Below, piece after piece: positions 1 to 7,024 of a stretch of DNA of 13,158 nucleotides (the stretch's first letter is position 1; the number at the start of each line of letters is the position of its first letter). The stretch covers positions 1-13,158 of the forward strand of contig CAIOXF010000027.1 of the NCBI GenBank assembly GCA_903862155.1, written 5' to 3'. The stretch comes from an uncultured cyanobacterium. Lineage in GTDB: Bacteria; Cyanobacteriota; Cyanobacteriia; PCC-6307; Cyanobiaceae. The notes beneath the pieces are model-generated. The model did no database searches and had not been told where the DNA came from. It saw only the letters and a list, made by a program, of their open reading frames with translations. Both the position numbers and the translations under genes were made by a program.

Positions 1-1974
1 GATCTCCAGGAGGAGCGCAAGGGGCCGCCGGCCGGCCAGGCCTTCAAAGACGGCACCCCCACCCAGGCGGCCATTGGCTTTGCCAAACGCTGCGGCATCG
101 AGCCCGAGGCCCTGGAGGTGCGTGACACCCCCAAAGGCCCGTTCGTGTTCGCCTCGGTGCTGGAGCGGGGACGTGCCACCGCTGCGTTGCTGGCCGAGCT
201 GATCCCGGCCTGGATCTCCAGCCTCCAGGGGCGACGTTTCATGCGCTGGGGTGCGGGCGAGAGCCGCTTCTCCCGCCCCGTGCGCTGGCTGGTGGCACTG
301 CTGGATGCCGAGGTTGTGCCGGTTGTCCTCGACGGCTGCGACCCCCAGGTGGAGGCGGGGCGAACCAGCCGGGGCCATCGCCTGGCGGGTGAGGGTGTGG
401 AGATCCCCGATGCCGCTGGCTATGCCCTAGCCCTGGCGGGTGTGGGGGTGCAGGTGAATCGCGAGATGCGCGGCGCTGCCATTCGCTGTGCTGTCGACAC
501 GGCGGCGGCAGCCCTGGGGGCCAGGCCGGATCTGCCTGAGGAGCTGTTTGAGGAGCTCACCGATCTGGTGGAGGCGCCCCTGCTGATCGAAGGCGAGGTG
601 GCTGAGAACTACCTGTCGCTGCCGGCAGAGGTGCTCAGCACGGTGATGCGGGCTCACCAGCGCTACGTGCCCCTGTATCGCAGCGACAGCGAAGCCGATC
701 CCCTGGCGCTTGATGCCCGCGCCACCCTGCTGCCCCGCTTCCTCTGCATCGGCAATGGCCTGCCGGAGGCCACAGACACCGTGCGCCGCGGCAACGAACG
801 GGTGCTCAAGGCTCGGCTGGCTGACGCCGAGTTCTTCGTGCAGGCCGACCGGGCTACCCCGAGCATCGATCGCCGCGACCAGCTGGCCCGGGTCACCTTC
901 GCCGAGGGTCTGGGTTCCCTCCTGGATCGCGTGGAGCGGCTGGAGTGGTGCACCGATGTACTGCTTCAGGAGCTGGGGCTCGATGGAGCTGTGGCGGACC
1001 ACGCCCGCCGTGCAGCCCACCTGTGCAAGCACGATCTGGTGAGCCAGATGGTGGGCGAATTCCCCGAGCTCCAGGGGGTGATGGGCGGCAAATATCTGCT
1101 GGCCGAGGGAGAACCCCGCTCGGTTGCCCTGGCCGTGCTCGAGCACTACCTGCCCCGGGGAGCCGGCGACAGCCTCCCCAGTTCCCAGGCCGGCGCCGTG
1201 GTGGCCTTGGCCGAGCGACTGGAGTTGCTGCTCAGCATTTACGCCAAAGGCGAGCGCCCGAGCGGTTCTTCCGACCCCTATGCCCTGCGCCGGGCCGGCA
1301 ACGGCGTGCTGCAGATCCTGTGGCACCACGGCTGGAGCCTGGATCTCCCCGACTTCGTTGCGCGTGCCACGAGCCATTGGGCCTCACTGTTGCCCCACTT
1401 CAAGGTGGATTCCCAGGCCCTCGCTGCAGAGCTCCTCGAGCTCATGCGCCAGCGCCTGGTGAGCCTGCTGGAGGAGCAGGGAGTGGATACGGATCTGGTA
1501 CAGGCGGTGGCCGGCGACACCGTGGCTCCCGAGCGGGTGCTGGCCGATCCCTCCGATGCCCGTCAGCGTGCAGATCTGCTGGTGGCCCTGCGCCGCAGTG
1601 GTGAGCTGGTTGCCGTGCAGGCGGTGGTCACCCGGGCAGCCCGCCTCGCCGAGAAGGGTGATCTGGATGCCGCGGTGCTGGCTCCCGCTGGTGTGGTGGA
1701 TCCGGCCCTGTTCGAGAAAACCAGCGAGGGCGCCATGCTCAAGGTGCTCCAGCAGCTGGAGCCGATTGCCCTGGGCAGCGGCACCGCGCGCTACGCGGAG
1801 CTGGCCAAGGCCCTGGCCGGCAGCGCCAGCACCCTGGCGGCCTTCTTCGATGGGGAGCAGAGCGTAATGGTGATGGCCGACGATGCGGCGATCCGCCGCA
1901 ATCGCCTCAATTTGCTGGCCGTGCTGCGCAACCAGGCCGGTGTGCTTGCCGACTTCAGCCGCATCAGCGGCTGA
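1..1974 (+). CDS. glyS: Glycyl-tRNA synthetase beta subunit, 5'-truncated by window edge
   Basis: Beta subunit of the bacterial alpha2beta2 glycyl-tRNA synthetase, a cytoplasmic enzyme that charges tRNA-Gly together with GlyQ (not in this window). The reading frame is open from base 1, so the true start lies upstream. The 657 codons seen compare with roughly 700-720 for the family, so about 60 N-terminal residues are missing. The GTG at 118 lies inside the gene and is not a start. Counting from base 1, family blocks include FMRWGAGESRFSRPVRW (80-96), then VMRAHQRYVPLY and TDTVRRGNERVLKARLADAE, then the HD-like core with CKHDLVSQMVGEFPELQG and SDPYALRRAGNGVLQIL. A helical C-terminal part resembles the DALR anticodon-binding domain. 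The stop is TGA at 1972-1974. It converges on chlP with an 87-base gap. The family call is secure; only the start is unknown. Confidence 0.96.
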   Translation, partial: DLQEERKGPPAGQAFKDGTPTQAAIGFAKRCGIEPEALEVRDTPKGPFVFASVLERGRATAALLAELIPAWISSLQGRRFMRWGAGESRFSRPVRWLVALLDAEVVPVVLDGCDPQVEAGRTSRGHRLAGEGVEIPDAAGYALALAGVGVQVNREMRGAAIRCAVDTAAAALGARPDLPEELFEELTDLVEAPLLIEGEVAENYLSLPAEVLSTVMRAHQRYVPLYRSDSEADPLALDARATLLPRFLCIGNGLPEATDTVRRGNERVLKARLADAEFFVQADRATPSIDRRDQLARVTFAEGLGSLLDRVERLEWCTDVLLQELGLDGAVADHARRAAHLCKHDLVSQMVGEFPELQGVMGGKYLLAEGEPRSVALAVLEHYLPRGAGDSLPSSQAGAVVALAERLELLLSIYAKGERPSGSSDPYALRRAGNGVLQILWHHGWSLDLPDFVARATSHWASLLPHFKVDSQALAAELLELMRQRLVSLLEEQGVDTDLVQAVAGDTVAPERVLADPSDARQRADLLVALRRSGELVAVQAVVTRAARLAEKGDLDAAVLAPAGVVDPALFEKTSEGAMLKVLQQLEPIALGSGTARYAELAKALAGSASTLAAFFDGEQSVMVMADDAAIRRNRLNLLAVLRNQAGVLADFSRISG

Positions 1975-1985
1975 GCGCAGGCATC

Positions 1986-2027
1986 AAAAAGCTCCGGTAC
2001 CAGCTTGATCAGGGCTGGCACCGGGGG
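1986..2027 (-). terminator. Rho-independent terminator of chlP, in the glyS/chlP convergent gap
   Basis: Bases 1994-2004 (CCGGTACCAGC) pair with 2014-2024 (GCTGGCACCGG) around a 9-base loop, and the stem can extend out to 1991/2027. The single A-C mismatch on the + strand becomes a G-U wobble in the minus-strand RNA. The five A residues at 1986-1990 read as a U tract directly after the stem on the minus strand. The orientation therefore fits termination of chlP, whose stop is at 2062. On the + strand no T run follows, so it is a poorer terminator for glyS, though the stem may still protect the glyS 3' end. Confidence 0.8.
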
Positions 2028-2061
2028 CGTTGCTGATCGCGTGATCAGGCCGGAGTGGCGA

Positions 2062-3459
2062 TCAGGCCACGCCGGCTGGCTCGCGGGTTTCCTCGATGGT
2101 GGCCTGGGTGGCAGCCACAGCGGCGGCAGCGGCCTCTTTCTTCTCTTTGGAGGCGTTAATGCCGCCGCGGATGCTGCTCACGGCCAGCATGGCGTCGGCT
2201 TCCTCGGACGAGCGCACAGCACTGGGCACCGGCTTGTAGCCCTGGGGCGCCAGAGCATTGCCGCGCAGCACGGAACCCAGGGTGAGCAGTGTGAGCTTGA
2301 GCTGCTGCCAGGGGTTCATCATCACCACCCGCTTGTAGAGATAGCTATCGAAGGTGAGCTTCTGCACATCCTTGTCATCGCACATCTCCACGAAGGCTTC
2401 GCGTGCCGCGTCGTTGCGATAGAAGATGTTCTGCAGGATTTCCAGCACCTTGTAGGTGGCGCCGTACTGGCGATCCCACTTCTTCAGGTACTTCTTCAGA
2501 TCAGCTTCGGTGGGGATCTTCTTGCCGCCCTGGCTGGCTTCTACGATCTGCTCGGCGCACATCCTGCCGCTCTTGGCCGCGAAGTAGATGCCTTCGCCGG
2601 AGCTTTTGGTCACATAGCCGGCGGCATCGCCCACGAGGGCCATGCGGCCCACGACCCGGCGCGGACGCGGATGCTCGGGAATGGGGTGGGCTTCTACCTT
2701 GATCACCTCACCGTTGAGGAGGCGCTTCTTGGCCCGCTCGCGGATGCCCACCTGCAGGCTCTTGATCAGGGCCTGGTTTTCCTGCATGGTGCCGGTGCCA
2801 ACGGCCACGTGGTCGTACTTGGGGAACACCCAGGCGTAGAAGTCGGGGGAAACATCGGTCCCCACGTACATCTCGGCCAGATCTTCGTAGTACTTCATCT
2901 CTTCCGGCGGCAGCTTGATCCGCTCCTGGAAGGCGATGGCCACGTTGTAATCGCCGGCATCCATGGCCTTGGCCACGCGGCTGTTGGCGCCGTCGGCGCC
3001 GATGATCACGTCCACCTCCAGGCTCTTGGTATCGCCGGTGGCCTCACCGCCGCTGTAGTCGGAGTAGGTCAGGGTGTAGGGGCCCTGGCGGTTGGCGCCG
3101 GTGTCGATTTTGGTCACCAGACCATTCACCAGGTGGGCACCCAGTTCGGCGGCCCTGTTGCGCAGGAAGGCGTCCATCACCTCCCGGCGGCACATACCGA
3201 TGTACTCGTTCTGGTTGTCGAGATGGATGTCCACCTCCCGGTTGGAGGGGGAGATCATCCGCATGTTGCGGACCTTGCGGTCGATGATCGATTCGGGCAG
3301 GTCGAACTCGCTCACCATGCAGAGCGGAATAGCGCCGCCGCAGGGTTTGGCGTTATCGAGCTTGCGTTCGAAGATCCAGGTTTCGATGCCGGCCTTGGCG
3401 AGCACCTCGGCGGCACAGGACCCGCTCGGGCCGCCACCCACCACTGCCACACGCAACAT
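2062..3459 (-). CDS. chlP: Geranylgeranyl diphosphate/chlorophyll reductase
   Basis: FAD-dependent, NADPH-using reductase of the geranylgeranyl reductase family. It saturates the geranylgeranyl chain to phytyl for chlorophyll a, tocopherol and phylloquinone, probably at the thylakoid surface. The N terminus is a Rossmann dinucleotide fold with GGGPSGS (residues 8-14), followed by FERKLDNAKPCGG near 30-42. A second FAD contact GADGANSR is near 154-161, and VGDAAG (276-281) leads into TKSSGEGI. I chose the ATG at 3459 (465 aa): the protein then begins MLRVAVVGGGPSGS as in the family, and GGAG at 3470-3473 lies 10 bases upstream. A GTG at 3504 would add 15 unrelated residues. After about residue 414 there is a tail of some 50 residues, rich in Ala, Glu and Lys, that seems additional to the enzyme core. 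The gene has a terminator beyond its stop and faces the VanY gene across a divergent spacer. Confidence 0.95.
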   Translation of the reverse strand: MLRVAVVGGGPSGSCAAEVLAKAGIETWIFERKLDNAKPCGGAIPLCMVSEFDLPESIIDRKVRNMRMISPSNREVDIHLDNQNEYIGMCRREVMDAFLRNRAAELGAHLVNGLVTKIDTGANRQGPYTLTYSDYSGGEATGDTKSLEVDVIIGADGANSRVAKAMDAGDYNVAIAFQERIKLPPEEMKYYEDLAEMYVGTDVSPDFYAWVFPKYDHVAVGTGTMQENQALIKSLQVGIRERAKKRLLNGEVIKVEAHPIPEHPRPRRVVGRMALVGDAAGYVTKSSGEGIYFAAKSGRMCAEQIVEASQGGKKIPTEADLKKYLKKWDRQYGATYKVLEILQNIFYRNDAAREAFVEMCDDKDVQKLTFDSYLYKRVVMMNPWQQLKLTLLTLGSVLRGNALAPQGYKPVPSAVRSSEEADAMLAVSSIRGGINASKEKKEAAAAAVAATQATIEETREPAGVA

Positions 3460-3469
3460 TGCGACGCCG

Positions 3470-3473
3470 CTCC
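3470..3473 (-). promoter_or_regulatory. Shine-Dalgarno site of chlP (decides the start)
   Basis: On the minus strand GGAG lies 10 bases before the ATG at 3459. This supports that start over the in-frame GTG at 3504. Confidence 0.6.
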
Positions 3474-3498
3474 AGCCAGGAAGGAAGAAGCTGGAAAC

Positions 3499-3509
3499 TA
3501 ACACTGTTA
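3499..3509. promoter_or_regulatory. Operator-like palindrome TAACAcTGTTA upstream of chlP
   Basis: TAACA and TGTTA are perfect inverted 5-base arms around one central base. The site lies 40-50 bases upstream of the chlP ATG, in an A/T-richer patch of an otherwise GC-rich divergent spacer. Such a short symmetric site could bind a dimeric regulator or overlap the chlP promoter. It could also be chance, and I do not match it to a known cyanobacterial regulator; it does not have the NtcA pattern GTA-N8-TAC. Confidence 0.3.
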
Positions 3510-3544
3510 AGCAGGGTGTTGCCGGCCATTTCCCGCGCCACGCC

Positions 3545-3550
3545 TAGGAT
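3545..3550 (+). promoter_or_regulatory. Possible -10 element TAGGAT for the VanY/U32 pair
   Basis: TAGGAT matches the -10 consensus TATAAT at four of six positions and lies 36 bases before the GTG start of the VanY gene. The best upstream -35-like match (TTGCCG, 3519-3524) is 20 bases away, longer than ideal. It is a candidate only. Confidence 0.3.
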
Positions 3551-3569
3551 CGTCACCATTCCTGCCACC

Positions 3570-3575
3570 GGAGAG
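3570..3575 (+). promoter_or_regulatory. Shine-Dalgarno site of the VanY-type gene (decides a GTG start)
   Basis: GGAGAG lies 11 bases upstream of the GTG at 3587. It is the only good Shine-Dalgarno match close to any possible start here, which favours GTG 3587 over later in-frame GTG codons. Confidence 0.55.
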
Positions 3576-3586
3576 CCACCCCCGCG

Positions 3587-4366
3587 GTGATCACCGATCC
3601 CACCCCGGTGAACCCGGTGAAAGCAACTGGCAAGCGGCGGGGTCGGGGCGCCCTTCCCGTCGACGACATTCCTGTGGCGCTGCGCGCCACCCCGCGCTCC
3701 AGCCAGGGAAATCCGTGGTTGCGGAAGCTGGGGCTCGCAGGCGGTGTCCTGCTGCTGGTGGCCGTCGCCCTCGCCCTGGTGTTTCCCCAGCCCCTGCGGC
3801 GCTGGCTGGCGTCGCCGCCGGTGGCCGGTCTGGCGGCCAAGCCGGGTTTAGACGGCCGGTTGCTGGGGCACTTTCCCTACGCCGAGGCCCAGTCCAGCAC
3901 GTTGGTGGAGATCGCCAGTGGCCACCGCCTCCAGAGCGATGCGGCCCGGGAGTTGGTGGCGATGCTCGATGCGGCCCGTGCCGACGGGGTGACCCTTGTG
4001 GTGCTCAGCGCCTTCCGCTCGATCGATGAGCAGAAAGGTCTGTTCTTTGATGTGAAATCCGAGCGCAACCAGTCGGCGGCGGAGCGGGCCCAGGTGAGTG
4101 CTCCCCCCGGCTATTCGGAGCACAGCACCGGTTATGCCGTGGATCTGGGGGATGGGGCCAATCCAGCCACCAATCTGTCCGAGAGCTTTGAGGGCACCGA
4201 AGCTTTTTCCTGGCTCCAGGCCCATGCCCATCGCTTTCACTTCACCCTCTCGTTCCCGCCCAACAACCCTCAGGGGGTGAGTTACGAGCCGTGGCACTGG
4301 CGCTTTGAAGGAACGGCAGAGGCCCTGAAGGTGTTTGAGGCCGCCGGACGCTTCGCCAAACGCTGA
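3587..4366 (+). CDS. Membrane-anchored D-alanyl-D-alanine carboxypeptidase, VanY/M15 family
   Basis: Predicted zinc D,D-carboxypeptidase (peptidase M15B, VanY-like) that would trim the terminal D-Ala from peptidoglycan stem peptides in the periplasm. The 259-residue product begins with a Pro/Arg-rich cytoplasmic tail (about 1-44). One membrane segment follows at about 47-66 (LGLAGGVLLLVAVALALVF), then the catalytic domain from about 90. Visible active-site features are SAFRS (141-145), the zinc motif SEHSTGYAVDLG with H179 and D186, and EPWHW with the catalytic base E234 and third zinc ligand H237. No lipobox is seen, so it should be held by an uncleaved signal anchor. The start is the GTG supported by GGAGAG 11 bases upstream. 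The stop is 3 bases before the U32 gene, so the two are probably one transcript, although their roles are not obviously linked. The exact in vivo substrate is an inference from the family. Confidence 0.9.
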   Translation: MITDPTPVNPVKATGKRRGRGALPVDDIPVALRATPRSSQGNPWLRKLGLAGGVLLLVAVALALVFPQPLRRWLASPPVAGLAAKPGLDGRLLGHFPYAEAQSSTLVEIASGHRLQSDAARELVAMLDAARADGVTLVVLSAFRSIDEQKGLFFDVKSERNQSAAERAQVSAPPGYSEHSTGYAVDLGDGANPATNLSESFEGTEAFSWLQAHAHRFHFTLSFPPNNPQGVSYEPWHWRFEGTAEALKVFEAAGRFAKR

Positions 4367-4369
4367 GCT

Positions 4370-6862
4370 ATGGCCCTGCCCGAACTCCTCGCCCCCGCTG
4401 GCACCTGGGATGCCCTCCGCGCTGGCGTCGCCAATGGCGCCGATGCCGTGTATTTCGGCGTGGAGGCCTTCAACGCCCGCATGCGGGCGGCGAATTTCCG
4501 CCGCGAGGAGCTCCCCGAGCTCATGGACTGGCTGCACCGCCGCGGGGTGAAGGGCTTCCTCACCGTGAACGTGCTGGTGTTTCCCGACGAGCTCGAGGAC
4601 GCGGCCCAACTGGTTCTTGAGGCCGCCGCTGCAGGCGTGGATGCCCTGATCGTGCAGGACATCGGCCTGGCCCGGTTGGCCCGGGCCCTCGCGCCGGAGC
4701 TGGCAATCCATGGGTCCACCCAGATGTCGATCACCAGCGCGGCGGGGGTGGCCCAGGCGGAGGCCCTGGGCTGTGAACGGGTGGTGTTGGCCCGTGAACT
4801 GACCCTGCGGGATCTGGGCCGCATCCAGCAGCAGCTCAGCCAGCGCGCCCTCACCATGCCCCTGGAAGTGTTCGTGCATGGGGCCCTGTGTGTGGCCTAT
4901 TCGGGCCAGTGCCTCACCAGCGAAGCGCTTGGGCAGCGCAGTGCCAACCGCGGTGAATGCGCCCAGGCCTGCCGCCTTCCCTACCAATTGATCGTGGATG
5001 GGGAGGAGCGCGATCTCGGCGACCAGCGCTATCTGCTCTCCCCCCAGGACCTCGCGGCTTGGGAACTGTTGCCCCAGCTGGCGGAGCTCGGTATCGCCAG
5101 CCTCAAGATCGAGGGGCGCCTCAAGGATGCCAACTATGTGGCGGCGGTTACCGATGCCTACCGGCGCACCCTCGACAAATGCCTGGAGCAGGATCCGCGG
5201 CCGAGCCTGGAGCTGAGCTTCTCCCGTGGGCTCTCCCATGGCTGGCTGGAGGGCGTGAACCACCGCCGCCTGGTCCACGGGCGCTGGAGCAAGAAACGGG
5301 GGCCTCAGATCGGGGCCTTCGAAGGAACGGAGCGGGGTTGGTGGCTGCTGCGCACCCGCCGGGAGATCCGTCCGGGCCTGGGCTTGGTGTTTGAAGCTCC
5401 GGGTACCGATCCCCTGGTTCCGCCTGAGGAAATCGGTGGGCGAGTGATGGCCGTGGAGCGGCGGGATCGGAATCGGCTGGCGTTGCGTCTTGGGCCTGGC
5501 CGGATCGATTCCCGCACGCTTGCGGTGGGTTCTCCCTGCTGGCTCACCAGCGATCCGGCCTTGGAGAGTCAGTGGCGGCGGCAGGCCGTGGCCGCCACGC
5601 CGGAGCGCGAACGCAGCCTGCGCCTGGCCGTGGAGGGCCAGATCAATCAGCCCTTGGGGCTGAGCGTGCTGGAGGCCGATGGAGTGCACCTCCCGGAGTC
5701 TGTGGTGGTGCGGAGCGCCATGCCACTGGCGGCAGCCACCGGGGAAGGCCTGGGGCCGGAGCGCCTGGAGGCCCAGCTGGGCCGGCTGGGCGGCACCGGC
5801 TGGCGGCTGGATGGCCTCACAGTGAACGTGCCGCCGGGGCTGTTCCTGCCGGTGGCGGACCTGAACCGAATACGCCGCGAGCTGGTGGCGCTCCTGGCCG
5901 ATCGGCTGGAGCAGAGAGCTGCTCTGGCCTCCCATGCACCTCCTCTTGCCCAGCCTCTGCCGATTCCAGCGGTGCTAACGGCCCTTGCCTCAGCCCCCAC
6001 CCCGCCCCAGCCGGAGCGTCCCCAGCTGCATGTGCTGGTGCGCTCGCTGGAGCAACTCCAGGCCCTGCGTGGTCTGCCGGTGGCCTCCGTGATCGCCGAG
6101 CTCGAGCAGCCCCGCGACCTCCGTGAGGCCGTGGCCATGGGCCGCGGTTGCTGGCCCGGTGGCATCTGGCTAGCGGGGGCCCGCATCACCCGGCCCGATG
6201 AGGCCTGGAGCCTGGAACCCCTGGTCAAGGCCAACCCCGATGGCTACCTGGTGCGCAACGCCGACCAGCTGGAGCGGCTCAGTCCGCTGGCCCCCTGCGT
6301 TGGTGATTTCTCGCTGAACGTGGCGAACCCGCTTACGGCGGCCTGGTTCCTCAAGCACTGGGGCCTGCAGCGGCTCACCGCCAGCTACGACCTGGCCCTG
6401 TCCCAGTTGCTGCAGCTGGCTGACGACTGCCCCGTCGGATCCCTGGAGGTCACGGTGCACCAGCACATGCCCCTGTTCCACATGGAGCACTGCCTGTTCT
6501 GCGCCTTCCTCTCCGACGGCCACGACCACACCGACTGCGGCCGCCCTTGCGAACAGCACACCGTGACCCTGCGTGACCGCAGTGGCGCCGAACACCCATT
6601 GCGGGCCGATCTGGGCTGCCGCAACACCCTGTTCAACGGCCGGGCCCAAACCGCCGCTGAGGCCCTGCCCCAGCTGCACCGGGCGGGCATCCGACATCTG
6701 CGGGTGGAATTGCTTGATGAGACGGCCGATCAGGCCCGCCTGCGGGTGGAGCAATACCTGGCCGCATTGGAGGGCCGATTGAGTGGACGCGAGCTCTGGC
6801 GCAGTGAACGGCTGGAGAGTCGGCTGGGGGTCACCCGCGGCAGCCTCAAGCCGGGCCGCTGA
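4370..6862 (+). CDS. Long U32-family protein with two U32-like modules (putative RNA hydroxylase/peptidase U32)
   Basis: An 830-residue member of the U32 family, historically called collagenase-like peptidases. Characterised bacterial members (RlhA, TrhP, UbiU/UbiV) instead act in tRNA/rRNA or quinone hydroxylation and carry iron-sulfur clusters. The N-terminal barrel opens with LLAPAGTWDALRAGVANGAD. It carries the U32 signature around EVFVHGALCVAYSGQC with cysteines C174, C181, C197 and C201 (CX6C, X15, CX3C), the usual Fe-S ligand pattern, followed by LKIEGRLKD (245-253). A middle segment (about 280-520) resembles the collagenase-like region of long U32 proteins. Residues 551-805 look like a second, diverged U32 module: LEVTVH (692-697) and cysteines C708, C711, C723, C727 mimic the first site. 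It lies 3 bases downstream of the VanY gene. The closest role may be rRNA hydroxylation as in RlhA, but the substrate cannot be told from sequence alone. Confidence 0.9.
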   Translation: MALPELLAPAGTWDALRAGVANGADAVYFGVEAFNARMRAANFRREELPELMDWLHRRGVKGFLTVNVLVFPDELEDAAQLVLEAAAAGVDALIVQDIGLARLARALAPELAIHGSTQMSITSAAGVAQAEALGCERVVLARELTLRDLGRIQQQLSQRALTMPLEVFVHGALCVAYSGQCLTSEALGQRSANRGECAQACRLPYQLIVDGEERDLGDQRYLLSPQDLAAWELLPQLAELGIASLKIEGRLKDANYVAAVTDAYRRTLDKCLEQDPRPSLELSFSRGLSHGWLEGVNHRRLVHGRWSKKRGPQIGAFEGTERGWWLLRTRREIRPGLGLVFEAPGTDPLVPPEEIGGRVMAVERRDRNRLALRLGPGRIDSRTLAVGSPCWLTSDPALESQWRRQAVAATPERERSLRLAVEGQINQPLGLSVLEADGVHLPESVVVRSAMPLAAATGEGLGPERLEAQLGRLGGTGWRLDGLTVNVPPGLFLPVADLNRIRRELVALLADRLEQRAALASHAPPLAQPLPIPAVLTALASAPTPPQPERPQLHVLVRSLEQLQALRGLPVASVIAELEQPRDLREAVAMGRGCWPGGIWLAGARITRPDEAWSLEPLVKANPDGYLVRNADQLERLSPLAPCVGDFSLNVANPLTAAWFLKHWGLQRLTASYDLALSQLLQLADDCPVGSLEVTVHQHMPLFHMEHCLFCAFLSDGHDHTDCGRPCEQHTVTLRDRSGAEHPLRADLGCRNTLFNGRAQTAAEALPQLHRAGIRHLRVELLDETADQARLRVEQYLAALEGRLSGRELWRSERLESRLGVTRGSLKPGR

Positions 6863-6882
6863 ATCCGCGCCGGGGAGTGCCG

Positions 6883-6888
6883 TAGAGT
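6883..6888 (+). promoter_or_regulatory. Possible -10 element TAGAGT upstream of typA
   Basis: TAGAGT matches the -10 consensus at four of six positions and lies about 137 bases before the typA start. If used, it would give a long 5' leader. No convincing -35 box is seen 16-19 bases upstream, so this is a weak candidate. Confidence 0.22.
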
Positions 6889-6910
6889 CGCAACTTGGCC
6901 TCCGGTTGAT

Positions 6911-6928
6911 ACCGGGTACCAGCCCGGT
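6911..6928 (+). promoter_or_regulatory. Hairpin in the typA leader
   Basis: ACCGGG (6911-6916) and CCCGGT (6923-6928) form a perfect 6-base stem with a TACCAG loop, 20 bases downstream of the start of the gap between the U32 gene and typA proper. No T run follows, so it is not a canonical terminator. It could be a leader structure of typA or a 3' end stabiliser of the upstream transcript. Confidence 0.4.
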
Positions 6929-6939
6929 GGTGTTCCGCA

Positions 6940-6997
6940 GATTCGAGACGCTCAGATACGAGACGGTCTTCTGTCAGCCCGGCCGATACGAACCGGT
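6940..6997 (+). repeat. Three degenerate 13-base direct repeats in the typA leader
   Basis: GATTCGAGACGCT (6940-6952), GATACGAGACGGT (6955-6967) and GATACGAACCGGT (6985-6997) differ from their nearest neighbour by two bases each. Their starts are 15 and 30 bases apart, so they sit on a 15-base grid with one position skipped. They end 27 bases before the typA ATG. Function is unknown; protein binding or an RNA leader element are both possible. Confidence 0.5.
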
Positions 6998-7009
6998 TGT
7001 TTTTACTTC

Positions 7010-7014
7010 AAGGA
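7010..7014 (+). promoter_or_regulatory. Shine-Dalgarno site of typA
   Basis: AAGGA lies 10 bases before the ATG at 7025, in an A/T-rich stretch that should leave the start region of typA unstructured. It supports this start. Confidence 0.6.
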
Positions 7015-7024
7015 TTTCATCTGT

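Larger units (their letters stand above)
3460..3586. promoter_or_regulatory. Divergent promoter region chlP / VanY-U32
   Basis: This 127-base spacer separates two genes read in opposite directions, so it must hold the chlP promoter and probably the promoter of the VanY-U32 pair. The middle part (about 3490-3520) is richer in A/T than its surroundings and carries the TAACAcTGTTA palindrome. A TAGGAT box lies toward the VanY side. I cannot assign start sites with confidence. Confidence 0.6.

Noticed and set aside
945..1604. A 219-codon + strand frame inside glyS
   Set aside because: It is out of frame with glyS, rich in Arg, Gly and Pro, and without any domain; the glyS frame explains this stretch fully.
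2005..3501. A 498-codon open frame on the + strand opposite the whole of chlP
   Set aside because: It lies exactly antisense to a clear chlP, and its product is His/Gly/Val-rich with no recognisable domain. Such mirror frames are common in GC-rich genes with G/C third positions.
3460..3504. An N-terminal extension of chlP from GTG 3504
   Set aside because: It adds 15 residues before a typical FAD-fold start and would remove the well-placed GGAG from its role as ribosome site of ATG 3459.
3848..5935. A 695-codon open frame on the - strand across the VanY and U32 genes
   Set aside because: It spans two clearly coding genes in antisense, has a Gln/His/Pro/Arg-rich composition and no motif. It is a shadow frame.
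6900..7000. A possible tRNA or riboswitch in the typA leader, suggested by GATTCGAGAC resembling a T loop
   Set aside because: I found no acceptor stem, anticodon arm or CCA context around it, and the leader does not match a riboswitch core that I recognise.
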